A stretch of 64,000 nt of DNA. It comes from Ustilaginoidea virens. Its lineage: Eukaryota > Ascomycota > Sordariomycetes > Hypocreales > Clavicipitaceae. How positions within the stretch are numbered: the first letter of the stretch is position 1; every line of letters starts with the position of its first letter. Location: NCBI RefSeq assembly GCF_000687475.1, contig NC_057321.1:1860001-1924000 (forward strand), in the 5' to 3' direction. Below are positions 33,838-44,412 of the stretch, one piece after another. Under the pieces are notes generated by a model, which saw only the letters and a list, made by a program, of their open reading frames with translations, made no database searches and was not told where the DNA came from. Made by a program: the position numbers and the translations under genes.

Positions 33838-34714
33838 TTAGACAAGCGGAACTGCTTCACATAAAGTCTCTATTATTGTTTCATGCATGCCTTTGCAAAC
33901 TGAAATCGCGCGAGCAATGAGAGATCGCCGCATAGAGGGATCGGGAAGAGACAAGCAACCTTTGTACCACAGATTCGTGACATCATTACGCTGTGTCATA
34001 TAGGCCACACAACAAACCGCCAAGATGACCCAGTTCTTCGACCTCATCGGACCATGGACAATGAATGGTTCACCTGAAAGGCCACTGTCCATCACAATCG
34101 CTGCTACTCCCCCAGTGATTGTGTCGGCGCAATCGATGCCCGCATCAGCAATTGCGGCTGAGGCAACTGTGATACACCCACCCAATACCGTCATTGAATC
34201 CCAATCTTCATGTCCATCTTCCGGTATTGACTGATGTGCTAGGTCGCCTTCTATCACAGTTACTACCACATCAACACCGCTTTTTGGCCACCTCTCTGCA
34301 ATAATAGCACCCCGTAAAGCTGTCTCCAAATGCATGCTCAAGTCACGCTCATTGGCATCTCTAAGGTAGCCCTTGCCTGATTTTGTGGCGAATGGGGCAT
34401 ATTTCACGAACGTTGAGAGAACCATGTGTGGAGAGAAAGGAGCTGACCGAGGTAGAGAACGTGGGCCATGTACAGTACAAGTCAGTTTCATGCCATACTG
34501 ATCCATTTCCAGGTAAGCCGACCCGGATGCCGATGGCGTGACGCCAGTTTTTAGGTCTTGGGTTGTTGTCAGCGAATACGATGAAACGGGGTTCGAATTG
34601 CTTACACAATGGACTTGGTTTGGTATGTCCACTAAGGGATAGGGACGAGTTCTCGTCATAAGAAGGCGAGCAAGTTATGCCTGGTGGTCCATTCACTCGT
34701 CGCCGATCAGACAT
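33838..34714 (-). CDS. MTR3: Exosome core subunit Mtr3, RNase PH-like (275 aa)
   Basis: Mtr3 is one of six RNase PH-like subunits in the inactive ring of the RNA exosome. Exons 34714-34606 and 34556-33838; the 49-nt intron (GTAAGC donor, CCCAAG acceptor) joins MSDRRRVNGPPG...SPL to YLKTGVTPSASGSAYLE, the typical family start. Other hallmarks: TCTVHGPRSLPRSAPFSPH, ERDLSMHLETALRGAII, ERWPKSGVDVVVTV and GGCITVASAAIADAGIDCAD. The active-site residues of bacterial RNase PH are not kept, as expected for this subunit. Without the intron the frame breaks, which could mislead automatic annotation. Confidence 0.93.
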
Positions 34715-36090
34715 ATTCAAAAGCCTTTCCCAATGAGGTGCTAGAGAAGAAATAAAATGAAAAGCCTGCCTTTTTCCCTGAGCTATGGTCGACGACTGCT
34801 TTGTCACAAAGATACTATTAGCTCGGCCCCTACCGAATCCTGAGGTTTGTAGACTTGGCTGGCTAATGCGTTATGAAATAGTGGAGCTGGGATAATCTTT
34901 TATTAGGATATCATTTATAATTGCAAGCGCATACCTCTCCTAACATCCACATCGCAATATTTATATAAAGTACCTACCTATTGCAAAAACTATCCTTTGT
35001 TTCCCAGATTGTACTCAATCTACGCTGCAACTATATATCCATATATTTATTATTTGGCTCTGTTGTGCAGATTACATTCCTGTCTTCGCCTCGGGATTGG
35101 TAAGTTTTTCTTTTTTTGCTAGACACCGCGGTTTGGGACACTATCGAGCAAGATACTCTTATGATGATGTACACACCACTGTTCCCGCGAACCCTGAGCG
35201 ACGGACAACATGCACTACCATCTGACAGCCCCTATTAAAGCCGGATGCGACTCATCCCACATTCGTTATACCTTGCTAATATACAGTAACAGAGTTGAAT
35301 CTTAACGTTCCTAGTAGTAAGGTAAGCCTTTTTATTTTTGGCCTACTACGTCTTCCTATTATGATGAGAATCCTTTCTATCCAGTTCTGCTACTGAATTA
35401 TCATGTTGACCCTCACATACCATACCAAGATCTCTGAAACCTTTTAGAAGAGCATAGAAGAATTCATACTCGATTAACGCTATTTTATTCTCACTAACAC
35501 CCCGGATTTTAACAGATTAATACTAGATCGATGCTTCCGACGACGGCGGCATCCATGAGTGAGCAGGAGGTACGATGAATACATGATTTCCCACAATAAG
35601 CCTGGGAGACGAGAGAAAGAATGATGACGCAAGTTCTATCCATTCAACTATTTCATCATTTCCAAGTCATCCTCCCAGACTCTAGGTCTCTCGGTGAAAC
35701 TAATGACGAGTTGTGGAGTTGCAATATTGGCATCATTTGACTTTGTGTCTAACCCGACGAAAGACTCGTTCTGGGTCAGGGTCGGGCAGACCGGTAAGGA
35801 TGACTGAGTAAACTGGCTTGTCTGACTTCAATTATCGTCTTTTAAGCGCATCATTATATAATATAATATTGATCGCAATTTTAAGAACTCCTGATTGCTG
35901 ACATACTATACTTGACAGCTTCACCTACATTATATGTAACGTATATGTTAGATCAATAAATGAACGGTATATTGAATATAGATTAGTAAAAGCTGTGAGA
36001 TGATCAAAAGGAACATTAATTTCTATATTTTCGTAAAATGCGGATGATCGGACTTCACCACCGTGATTTGAAGCCCGCCGCCTCACTCCC
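34715..36090. other. AT-rich intergenic region upstream of MTR3
   Basis: No coding region was recognised. Local composition is AT-rich. The MTR3 promoter should lie in its first few hundred bases. The minus-strand ORF at 35,925-36,134 runs into the terminal repeat of the next element and is not a gene. Confidence 0.45.
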
Positions 36091-36524
36091 ATCCCTTTGG
36101 CTGTGTTAAGGTGCAGCTTTTGTATCGGACCCACTCTTTGCTAAATACCTACAAGGTACCCTCTTGGCAACTGGCCTAGTCACCAAACCTTTATCACTAA
36201 AATCCTTATACTAGGGAATTCTGGCATTTTTAATAGAGCTAATAAGTGACATCTTAAGAGTCAGTAATAACGCCTTTCTATCTGCCCTTATCACTGCTAA
36301 GTTTGACAGCCTAATATTGTGGGAATAGCCTCACAGCGCTATATGCCTGGCCCTATAGGTGCGATAAGTGCGATGTAGCTCTTTGTAAATCTGGAAATTG
36401 CCGGTACTTATACTACTCTACTATTTACTAGTCTGCTAATGTACCCTTTAATTTACGGTTTTCTATTGGCTAATACCCTCCCTGGTCCGTTACAAAAGCT
36501 GCACCTTAACACAGCCAAAGGGAT
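36091..36524. mobile_element. MITE-like element (434 bp) with about 41-bp terminal inverted repeats
   Basis: The left end (36,091 to about 36,132, starting ATCCCTTTGGCTGTGTTAAG) is the inverted complement of the right end (about 36,483-36,524, ending CTTAACACAGCCAAAGGGAT). The repeats match base for base over about 34 positions, then with one mismatch to CGGACC. The interior (36,133-36,482) has no ORF of note. I could not fix a target-site duplication: the right side reads GGGATAGTATA and the left CTCCCATCCC, so TA is not duplicated as written. A non-autonomous DNA transposon is the simplest reading. Confidence 0.8.
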
Positions 36525-37194
36525 AGTATATTTCAGAACAAGCCACCTTACTATGATTAGCCGCGCGCGCCCAGGATAGCGAAAAGCAAAGTCCTCCCGT
36601 CCCTAATTAGATAGAAAGATAAACTCTACCTCAGGTTTCGACTTTAGCTAGAATCAGGGGCTCACGACTCCTAGAGTCTCTGTCGCTGATAGCATTGTCG
36701 AAAAAGAAGTCACTTATTACTAAGTATATCAGAAATCAAATGATGCGTATATATGCATCGTGGCAAATATCATCTAGGATGCTGTGCTTTCTTCAACTTG
36801 TCCCTCCCGAATTATTTGCTGACGTACTGGGCTATTTAGCTATTAAATAGTTCCCTAGCGTAATTATATAATAATTATAATCTTAGTAGTTGACCATTAT
36901 AGCATAATGAATATAAGCTGGTACGTGGTTGAATAGACAATATTTCACGCTCGCCCGAATAGGTGGTTGCTTCGAGACAATCGGATTAATAAATTACTAG
37001 TAGACAAAAATGTAAAGCATAGCTAGCTAAGTGGACTATTATTGCTGTTATTTTTTGTATTTTTTACAGCTGATTACAGTGGGCCAGTGTTGTAATTTTC
37101 ACTATAATTAATTATTTAAAGCATCTATAATGGGTCGAGCTTGTTTTTTTTTAGAAGTGCTGAGTATTTCCTAATGACCATCTCTCACGCGTGA
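36525..37194. other. Spacer between the MITE-like element and RAT1
   Basis: AT-rich; no gene was recognised. It includes the 3' flank of RAT1. Confidence 0.4.
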
Positions 37195-40064
37195 TTAACT
37201 ATAATAATTATGGCGCCCGCCCGTGTAGGAGGGTGGTGGTGGAGGTATTCCTACACCAAACCCCGGGCCGCCAGGATGCGGTGGACGCCAGACAGGGTAT
37301 GATGAAGCTTGTCTACCACCACCACGAGACCTGTGTTCCTGCCTATAATAGCCAGAACCCCTACCATACCTTATTTCACGATTTCCTCCCGTTATGACTT
37401 TGCCTCTCATAATTTCCATGTCACTTGGGGTAAGCGTCGGGCTTGGCAAAATAGCCCCTCGAAGCAGCACTGATCTGTGAATTTGGTGTGACCGTGGCAT
37501 GTCGAAGTAAACACTATAATATATTATCATTGAATCAAAATATTAGCATTGATCTTCTTCTATCGCCACGGGCGCTTTCTTACCTGACAGAGTGGTCGTA
37601 ATCCAGATCTGGCATAGCACCTCTCCCTAATGGGTAAGATAATGCCCCATGAGGCACGTAGCCATCCTGCTTTTCGATTTTCCCAGATAGGCCGCCACTG
37701 GCTTTAGAATCCAACTTGAATCGTAAAAATCCTTGTCGCTTTGAATAAAACTTGGTCAGGATGTCATCATAAAGACTCTCGTTATTATCCGAAAGAATGA
37801 GAACATCTCGTCCAGGAGCATTTCGTGCAGCCTCGGCTGGAGTAAGAAGTGGGTATTTGCTTTGTACTGCAGTCAACAGACGAGACATGTCAATAAAAGG
37901 TAGCAATGCAACTCCTTGCCAGGACATTTTTTTGCCGTTAAGGTCGATCTCGAACTCCTCTGGGTAGAAATCGATAATTTCGCTATCGTTTTCCGTCATG
38001 AGAGGGTGAAAGACTTCAGGTAGAGCATGCCGTGATGCCGACGGTAAGACACTCATCAATTGCTCGAATGGTTTAGATATTCGACCCTTTTCGAAGCATA
38101 TTTCCATGCTCGCGAGATCCTTGAAGTCTGCAGCAAAGGGTGCATAATGATATGGGTAGAACCATTCCCAAGAAGGGCATCCTTGGAAATAGTAAAGAAG
38201 CACCCAGGCTAATCCTTCCACATAGGCCCTTGCTACCTCGTGTCGGAAGTTAAAATCACTGGCCGGGCGATGAAATTTCTGTTCGTAATACCGGTCGGCA
38301 TATCCGTCCTCCCAAAGCCTCACGGTATCTACTGGGACTGCTGGTATAGTAATAGACCCTGATGGTTTGGTCGCCTGTTCAGGGCCAGAAGACACATCTA
38401 CTTCTGTTGTAATAACCAAATCGTCTTCTGCTTTCCGCTTCCCGAGGAGTGCTGGTACCATATCGCCGCCACGCTCTGTGTCGCTGCCAGTTCGTAGCTG
38501 CTCTTTTATAGCACTTGCAGCGCTTCTATTTGCAACATTTGCGCTTTGAGCGCTGGTTCTATTGACGACCATATCGTGAGTAATAGCCCGAGGTGGCGCC
38601 TTTGGGAACTTCGCGATTGGATGAAGTGACAGGCCTTGAGATGGGTTTTGGTAGCCAACTTTGTAATCGTCACCATTCGCCCGACAAATAGCTCCCTGAG
38701 GTCGATTCTCATGTTGTAACTTTCTTCGCTTTGCATTTGCCTCTCGACGTTCTTCCTGTTCCTTTCGACGTCTAAAGATAGCGTCTTCTTGTTTTGATAG
38801 GCTATCCAGAATGCGTTGAGCTTTCTCAAGGTCTATGTGACCGTCTTTCGTCACATAACCTCCCATTGTGGGCAGATTAGTCCTCCAAATAGTCGTCAGC
38901 GTGTCAATACCATGCTCCCGAATTTCCAATGCGGGTAGATGAGGCAAAAAATCATTTCCCACGAAGCAACACAAGAAAACCCAATCATCGATTGCTCTCT
39001 CCAAGTCAAATCGAAAAGGCAGTCCTGGAACGGCCAATTCCACCGCAAGATACTCTCGCAAAATTGAGACATGTAACCAGATAAATGGTTTTGGTGTTAA
39101 ATTACTGGAAGTGGCATCGGTGTCAGCCTTCTCTTCCTTTGCTTCGCCGCGACAATTCCGGGCCTCATGCCCCTTTTGTCCGCAGAGCTGGCACATTTTG
39201 CTTTTTCCGTCTTGAAAGAAGACATCCTCTCGGAGAACTCGGAAGTGAGGTTCATGTGTCGCCAGACCCAGCATGATGAGATCAGCATCAAGGCCATAAA
39301 TAACATGCCGAGTATTTGGGTCATAGTCAGGGCTCGCCCTTTGCGATCGGATGAAACTCATGATCTTATGTTCACCCTCACCAGGAACTGTGGCATCGGA
39401 AATGAGAATTTTCATCTTGGCCCAGGCTGGATCGGTGTTTAGTTTATATCTGCACCAATAACGCAGGCTGGTGGCTAGAATATCCATGAATGGTGTCCCT
39501 GGTGTTATGGAATTGTTATCGAATGCCTTCTTCGCCTGTCCAGTATGTTCTGGCGGCAGGAGCCCACCATTCTGTTTCTTGATAAGTTTTAGGAATTCGA
39601 CTTTATTTTCTTCTTTTTCCTTCGCCTCTTGTGCCGATCGAAATCGCCGGGATCGTTGTTGATTCATTTTTGCACGAGGCGCAACGCCGTCTTGCAGGTG
39701 ATGGAGCATCAGCGTACTTTGTTACATTTGGCTATGCATAAGATTATAGCTTACCGACGGCTATCATGAGAAGCTTTCGAGGCCTGACCATGTTTACTAC
39801 ACGGTCGGTATAGTTGAAGATTTCGAGCATCATTGCCTCCTCATCTTGGGGGGCTGGCTTATCCTCAGGATGCGCACAAGGGTGGACAATGCCATTCATA
39901 TCAAGATATAGGTTATCAAATTCCTCTCCGTTCGGGTTTCGCCTCGTCGTGTCAACAGGCAAAACTGAGCCATCTGGCATCACTACTGGCTGGTCTTCGA
40001 CCACTGGTGAGATGATCTTTGGATACTTGCTTGAAAGCCATCGAAACGCAGCCGGAATACCCAT
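37195..40064 (-). CDS. RAT1: 5'-3' exoribonuclease 2 (Rat1/Xrn2), 911 aa, three exons
   Basis: Rat1 is the nuclear 5'-3' exonuclease that terminates RNA polymerase II and trims rRNA and snoRNA. Exons: 40064-39755, 39690-37584 and 37513-37195; introns are 64 nt (GTAAGC/GCAAG, splitting the Asp of [11 protein letters not shown]) and 70 nt (GTAAGA/TATAG). Visible features: [81 protein letters not shown], a CCHC zinc knuckle (C270, C273, H278, C283), [11 protein letters not shown], and a Gly/Arg/Pro-rich C-terminus. The start at MGIPAAF fits the family; an upstream in-frame ATG (40079) adds five residues. It is the last gene before the transposon block. Confidence 0.95.
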
Positions 40065-40571
40065 ATCGTCAGCGATCAACTCATGCCTCGAGTGATGGAC
40101 CGTGCGGATCGAACTTGATATAGAGATGCAACTACCACGAAGGTTATTTCGAAGCAGGACATGAATTTACCACGTAAGAGTGGTGAAAATTCATTTGAAA
40201 GGTGACTGGAATCTCATATGATACTATCTTCTAAATACTTATAAGAGGTAAGCAACTCTTCCGATATATTGCGGATCCACTCTAACCATATTATCTTAAC
40301 AAAAAAAAAATCATTTAAAACTTATATAAGTTATATATATAATATATATTATATATTATATTCTATTTTTATTTATGATATTAAAGATAATAACTACATC
40401 TCTATAGTAAAGTATAGTATAATATTAATTTTTTTTCCAATTTATTTGCATTTAACTACTAATATAAACTTATTTGAAGATATTAGAAAGCTAAATAAAT
40501 TACTTATATTATTACCTTCTATCTGCTTATAAGATATAATTAAAATAATTTAAATTATAAATTTAAATAGA
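40065..40571. other. RAT1 upstream region passing into AT-rich sequence
   Basis: The first 100-200 bases have ordinary composition and should hold the RAT1 promoter. From about 40,290 the sequence is almost pure A/T with runs such as TATATATAATATATATTATA. The ORF at 40,269-40,532 reflects low complexity. Confidence 0.5.
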
Positions 40572-40596
40572 ATATGTATATATATATATATATATA

Positions 40597-40830
40597 CGCA
40601 CTCTTCCCAAGCAATACCGCCAGATATGGTCCTGAGCGGTTGCGCACCCTACTCTCCCACGCACCGGATACCCGCCGCCCCTACTATAGGGCGACACACT
40701 ATAGAAACTAAGAACGCAGAAAAGGTTTTCCTCCCGGTCGCCGGGTTTTTCCTTTCCGAATTACCCTAAAGAAGTACTAGATAGGTTATTTAGCTTCAAA
40801 TAGCCTCTAGCGTAATTTAATAATAATAAT
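40597..40830 (+). mobile_element. Truncated LINE copy A (234 bp, 3' end) with 25-bp TSD
   Basis: It is flanked by two identical 25-bp copies (40,572-40,596 and 40,831-40,855) that start ATATGTATATAT. It starts CGCACTCTTCCC and ends TAATTTAATAATAATAAT. It matches the 3' end of the LINE at 49,613-56,202 and, inverted, of the copy at 59,271. The TAA tail and the TSD identify the 3' end of a target-primed element. Confidence 0.85.
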
Positions 40831-40855
40831 ATATGTATATATATATATATATATA

Positions 40856-42110
40856 GCTCCTACTACCTTTTCGGGGCCTTCTCCCCTTGCCCCCGGGCCA
40901 AAAAAACTCTTAGCAATATAGTAATATCTTTCCAGACGCGGGCTTAACGTTTTAGTGCTAGGACTTTTCTTTCTTTAAGGTCTAATATCTTTTAGGTTAC
41001 CCCGGGGGCACTAAGCCCCCCTACCGTTGCTACTGCTACTACTATCGCCCTCTCCCGACCTTAAAAGGAAGACGCTTATTTAGCTCTTTACTAAAGGGTC
41101 TTATAATTATCCACCTAGAAATAACAACTATTAGCCGGCAAACCGCACTGCATACAATTCGGAAACGCACCTCCCCCCCTCCGGCTAATATCGCCTATAC
41201 ATCTAATAGTTCTTAGATTAGGACTCTATTTTCTAGGGTCTATTCTAGCTGCACATACGTTTTATCCGTAAGGGCATATAGGTAATATACCGTGCTGGTC
41301 CCTACTTATATTAGCTTTATCTTAGAGCAGGCGTGATCCGGTCTATATTGGGTCCTCCGACTGAGTCAAGCAAGGCTTACAAGGCTAGGCGTATAGCTCC
41401 TTGGGTTATTATATAAAGGTTAGCTGCGGCCCTATTACGCGCAAGACTCATACTCACCTCTTTATCTAATATAACGGATCTCTTAAGCATCTTAGTATTA
41501 TTATTATTATTATTATCATTGCTATTACTATTGATATTATTATTACTGCTGCTGTTATTGCTATAGCCGCTAATAGGATTAGCATCGGCCCTATAATGCA
41601 ATAAAGGGAATATTATATACCTAGTAAATGGCTCTATAGAGGAAAAGAAGAAAAAAAGAAAAAACTCTAAGCCGGGGGGCATCGCAGACCCTTATACTAA
41701 TATAGTGTCTAAGGCTACCTGCTTTAACTCTTAAAATTAGCTCACTTTCTCCCTAAAACTATAAACTAATATAGCCTAAGACGCGCCTGGGCCCCTATAG
41801 GCACGCGTCTGACGGGTATATACCTATTATAAGTATGCCGCTAGCCCTACCCCTTTAGCCTTATTTTCCCCTTACTTTACGTTCGATAGAATACCGGCCT
41901 AGGCCTAATGCCCTAGAAATTCCCACTCACACTCTTCCTAAGTAATTCCGCTAGATATAGTCCTAAGCGGTTGCATATACTACCCTCTTACGCACTAGAT
42001 ACCCGCTGCTCTTGCTGCAGGGCGATATATAATGGAAATTAAAAACATAAGAAGGGTTTTCCTCCCGGACCGCTAGGTTTTTCCCTTCTAAATCATTCTA
42101 AAGTGTTAAA
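40856..42110 (+). mobile_element. Truncated LINE copy B (3' region, lacks the tail)
   Basis: From about 40,884 this segment aligns with the inverted copy at 59,271-60,570: GTCCACCTA, GAAAACGCACCTC-like, the trinucleotide-rich stretch at about 41,495-41,570, AGAGGAAAAGAAG, GCCGGGGGGCA, GCACGCGTCT, and the final CTCTTCC...GGGTTTTTCCC. It stops near 42,110 before the GCGTAATTTAATAATAAT end, so its 3' tail was lost. Many TG and CA dinucleotides seen in the inverted copy are TA here, consistent with RIP. Confidence 0.75.
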
Positions 42111-43100
42111 GAGTCGGGCTACGCCCGTCTCATACTAAGGGCAGCTCCCCGTGCGCGGGGCCAAAGGGGATATAGGTGTCAATTATACTAAGTATAGTAA
42201 CTTAGTACAATACATACTCTTTTGTTTAGCCTAATTGTCGGAATCGCTGTCGCAAGGTGCCCAATTAGGCACATTACGACAGATGTACCGCGCATACTGC
42301 TGCGCACGATGTGGTCACTTCTGCCCCTTTACCCCTGAGCCCGGTAGGGCACGCGGGCAGCCCGGCCCGACTGCGCCGATGCACGTGACAACAGCACACG
42401 CACAAAAAGGCCACATCGTGTAATTATCCTCTTTTGCTTCCTTTCCTCTTTCTTAGATAGTCATAATCAAAGAAGTAATTATATCTTTGACCTATGACCC
42501 TACGGTACACAATACCACGCGCGCGACCCTACGTGCAACTGGGTACCCCTTAGTGAAACCAATACTAATCAGTGAAGTTGAAGTTCACTTTACAGATTAG
42601 CTAGGACAACAAGAAGAGACGATTTAAAAAGATCGTGCTAATAAGGAATGTGATTTAGCCTAATTCAGTCAAAACGGCTTATATATTACAGACTAAGGGA
42701 TAAGCTAATTGTGTCTAACCTTCCCTACTTATCTATCACGAGGAATAATCGCTAAACATCATACTGATTAATTGTGTCAGTCAGTAATGATTGCTGAATA
42801 TCACAATATCTTTGGTTGTGCCGGGAACTATAGAACGCCAAATCTATCGTGATACTATTAGCAGGCATAAAACGCAGGTTTTTACGCAAGTGACTCTAAA
42901 CCGCAATAATATCTACGGTAAAGGACCTATTTACCGATATATAGTTAAATAAGCAAACGGAATGCCTATAATACCCTGCCCGACTATTGCTTCCTTCTTT
43001 ACTTCCTTCCTTCCTTCTTTCTATTAATTACTTTCTTCTTTCTTCTATTAATTATATTCCTTCCTTCCTTCCTTTATCAATTTACTATCTTCTTTTATTA
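42111..43100. other. Non-coding retroelement flank with a CTTC-rich microsatellite
   Basis: This segment contains the solo LTR at 42,236-42,564. The start (GTCGGGCTACGCCCG) resembles the GGGCTATGCCCGCG motif found in the Gypsy LTR, and TGTCAATTATAC at 42,177 looks like an LTR start; either could mark the 5' LTR of the Copia-like element, but I cannot place its end. A pyrimidine microsatellite (CTTC/CTTT units) lies at 42,987-43,120. Confidence 0.4.
42236..42564 (+). mobile_element. Solo LTR (329 bp) with TSD CTAAT
   Basis: It is flanked by CTAAT at 42,231-42,235 and 42,565-42,569. It starts TGTCGGAATCGCTGTCGC and ends AAACCAATA. It is the inverted relative of the solo LTR at 4595-4915, sharing GTGCCCAATTAG, CCGGTAGGGCAC, GCCCGGCCCGAC, GGCCACATCGTG-like and ACCACGCGCGCGACCCTACG. 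The small ORF at 42,235-42,423 lies wholly inside the LTR and is not a gene. Confidence 0.85.
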
Positions 43101-43139
43101 ATTACTTTTTTTTAATACCTATACTAAACGCTCACTATC

Positions 43140-44168
43140 TCTCTGCCTTTTCCGCCTAATCCTTACCCCTATTAACATTATAATAGAAGCACTACTACCG
43201 GAAAAGCTTAAGCCTTTCGCTAAGATCATTATAAAAGACTAAATCGATTCGATAGACTAAGTTAACCCTATAAATACTATAAACAAATAGTTATACAATC
43301 GTATCGCCTACCTTATTAATAGTTACACAATAGGCGATGAAAAGGATAATAATCTATAGAAATAATTCCGTAAGGATTATAATAAGTGGACCAAAGAGAT
43401 ATTTAGCCGTATTAACAAACGGCTCCTATAAGAATTCCGAATAACCCTATAGGAACATAGGGTGTATATTAGAAGCATAGGATTATTAACAATTAAGACC
43501 CTTCTCGACTGTATATAATAAGAATATATACCTAAATAGCCTCAAGAAGAAATAGACCTCTAACTTGCACGCAAGACCTTTATATCCCGGTTAAACCTAG
43601 ATAGGGAATAATTAATCCCTACGGCTTATACCGAACGGGAGATATAAATAAACCAGGATGCCCCCTCTATTATAAGCTTAAGGAATTCACTTCCTACTAC
43701 AATTGTTCGAATACCCTTATAGATACCGTTATAAATACCCTTATGAATACCCTCGCGATTACCCTTGCGAAAACCTTTATAAGCCCCTTCGACCCCTAGG
43801 GACTTTATAATACTAATAGTATAATAACCCCTTATCCCTCTATCTATATTAAAGAAGGCCCCTATTCCTACTAAAGAAGAAAGGGGCCGGCTGCTATAAT
43901 AAAAAGGGAAAGCGCCTATTTACAATAGGCCGCTATTTAAGATAGGAGAAAGCTCCCGAAAATAATAACAGCATATAACGGACGATGACTATAGCCCGAC
44001 CGACTAGATACTTTACCCTAGGGGTTATACCCCTAGCCGGGCTAGCCGAGGCGGCTATCCTAATACCCCTCGGAATTATAATATGCCTATAAGAGCTAGA
44101 GGTCAAGTTATAAGACCCGATAATATGCTCCCCTTAATAAAGGGACCCGATGGTAATACGCTCGAAGT
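43140..44168 (+). pseudogene. Copia-like gag, first part (RIP-degraded)
   Basis: A stop-riddled plus-strand frame can be followed: IAYLINSYTIGDEKDNN, FRKDYNKWTKEIFSRINKRL, EFRITL, EHRVYIRSIGLLTIKTLLDC, PQEEIDL, FISRLNLDRE, and a Tyr/Pro/Arg-rich stretch. TAG and TAA stand where Gln or Trp would fit. It is cut by the Gypsy element at the TSD GAAGT (44,164-44,168) and appears to resume at 58,392. Assignment to the same element as the downstream pieces is inference from orientation and position. Confidence 0.55.
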
Positions 44169-44412
44169 TATAAAGGACTAGCCCTAGGGCGACTGCAAAT
44201 AGGCGTTAATAATATATATTAAATAGACTAAAGAGGAAAGAAAAGGATCCAAATAGGAACCTTCTATCTAGTCTATTTATATCCCGATCATAATACGTAT
44301 CGGAGTCCTAGTATAGTCCCGTGACTCTATCTATTACCCTTCTTAGGCTAGATGCAAATACAGCCCGAGTCTTAGCCATATTATAGCGCGGGCGTAGCCC
44401 GAGCCTATAATA
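44169..44412 (-). repeat. Left LTR (3' LTR in element sense) of the Gypsy element
   Basis: It is 244 bp, begins TATAAAGGACTAGCC and ends GCCTATAATA on the plus strand. It aligns without length difference to the right LTR. Almost all differences are C to T or G to A, and its outer end has TA where the right LTR keeps CA (TG on the minus strand). Confidence 0.9.

Noticed and set aside
33838..34714. MTR3 seemed to lack its N-terminus or to be frameshifted.
   Set aside because: A 49-nt intron joins MSDRRRVNGPPG to YLKTGVTPSASG as expected for the family.
41377..41682. Related ORFs at 41,377-41,682 (minus) and 59,706-60,077 (plus) suggested a conserved gene.
   Set aside because: Both lie antisense within the 3' region of LINE copies, so similarity comes from copying. 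The matching region of the third copy (55,375-55,660) is not open.
40604..42110. Two similar blocks (40,604-40,830 and 41,945-42,110) looked like LTRs around a 1.1-kb element.
   Set aside because: The first block ends in (TAA)n and has its own 25-bp target duplication, and both blocks match the 3' end of the LINE at 49,613-56,202. They are LINE tails, not LTRs.
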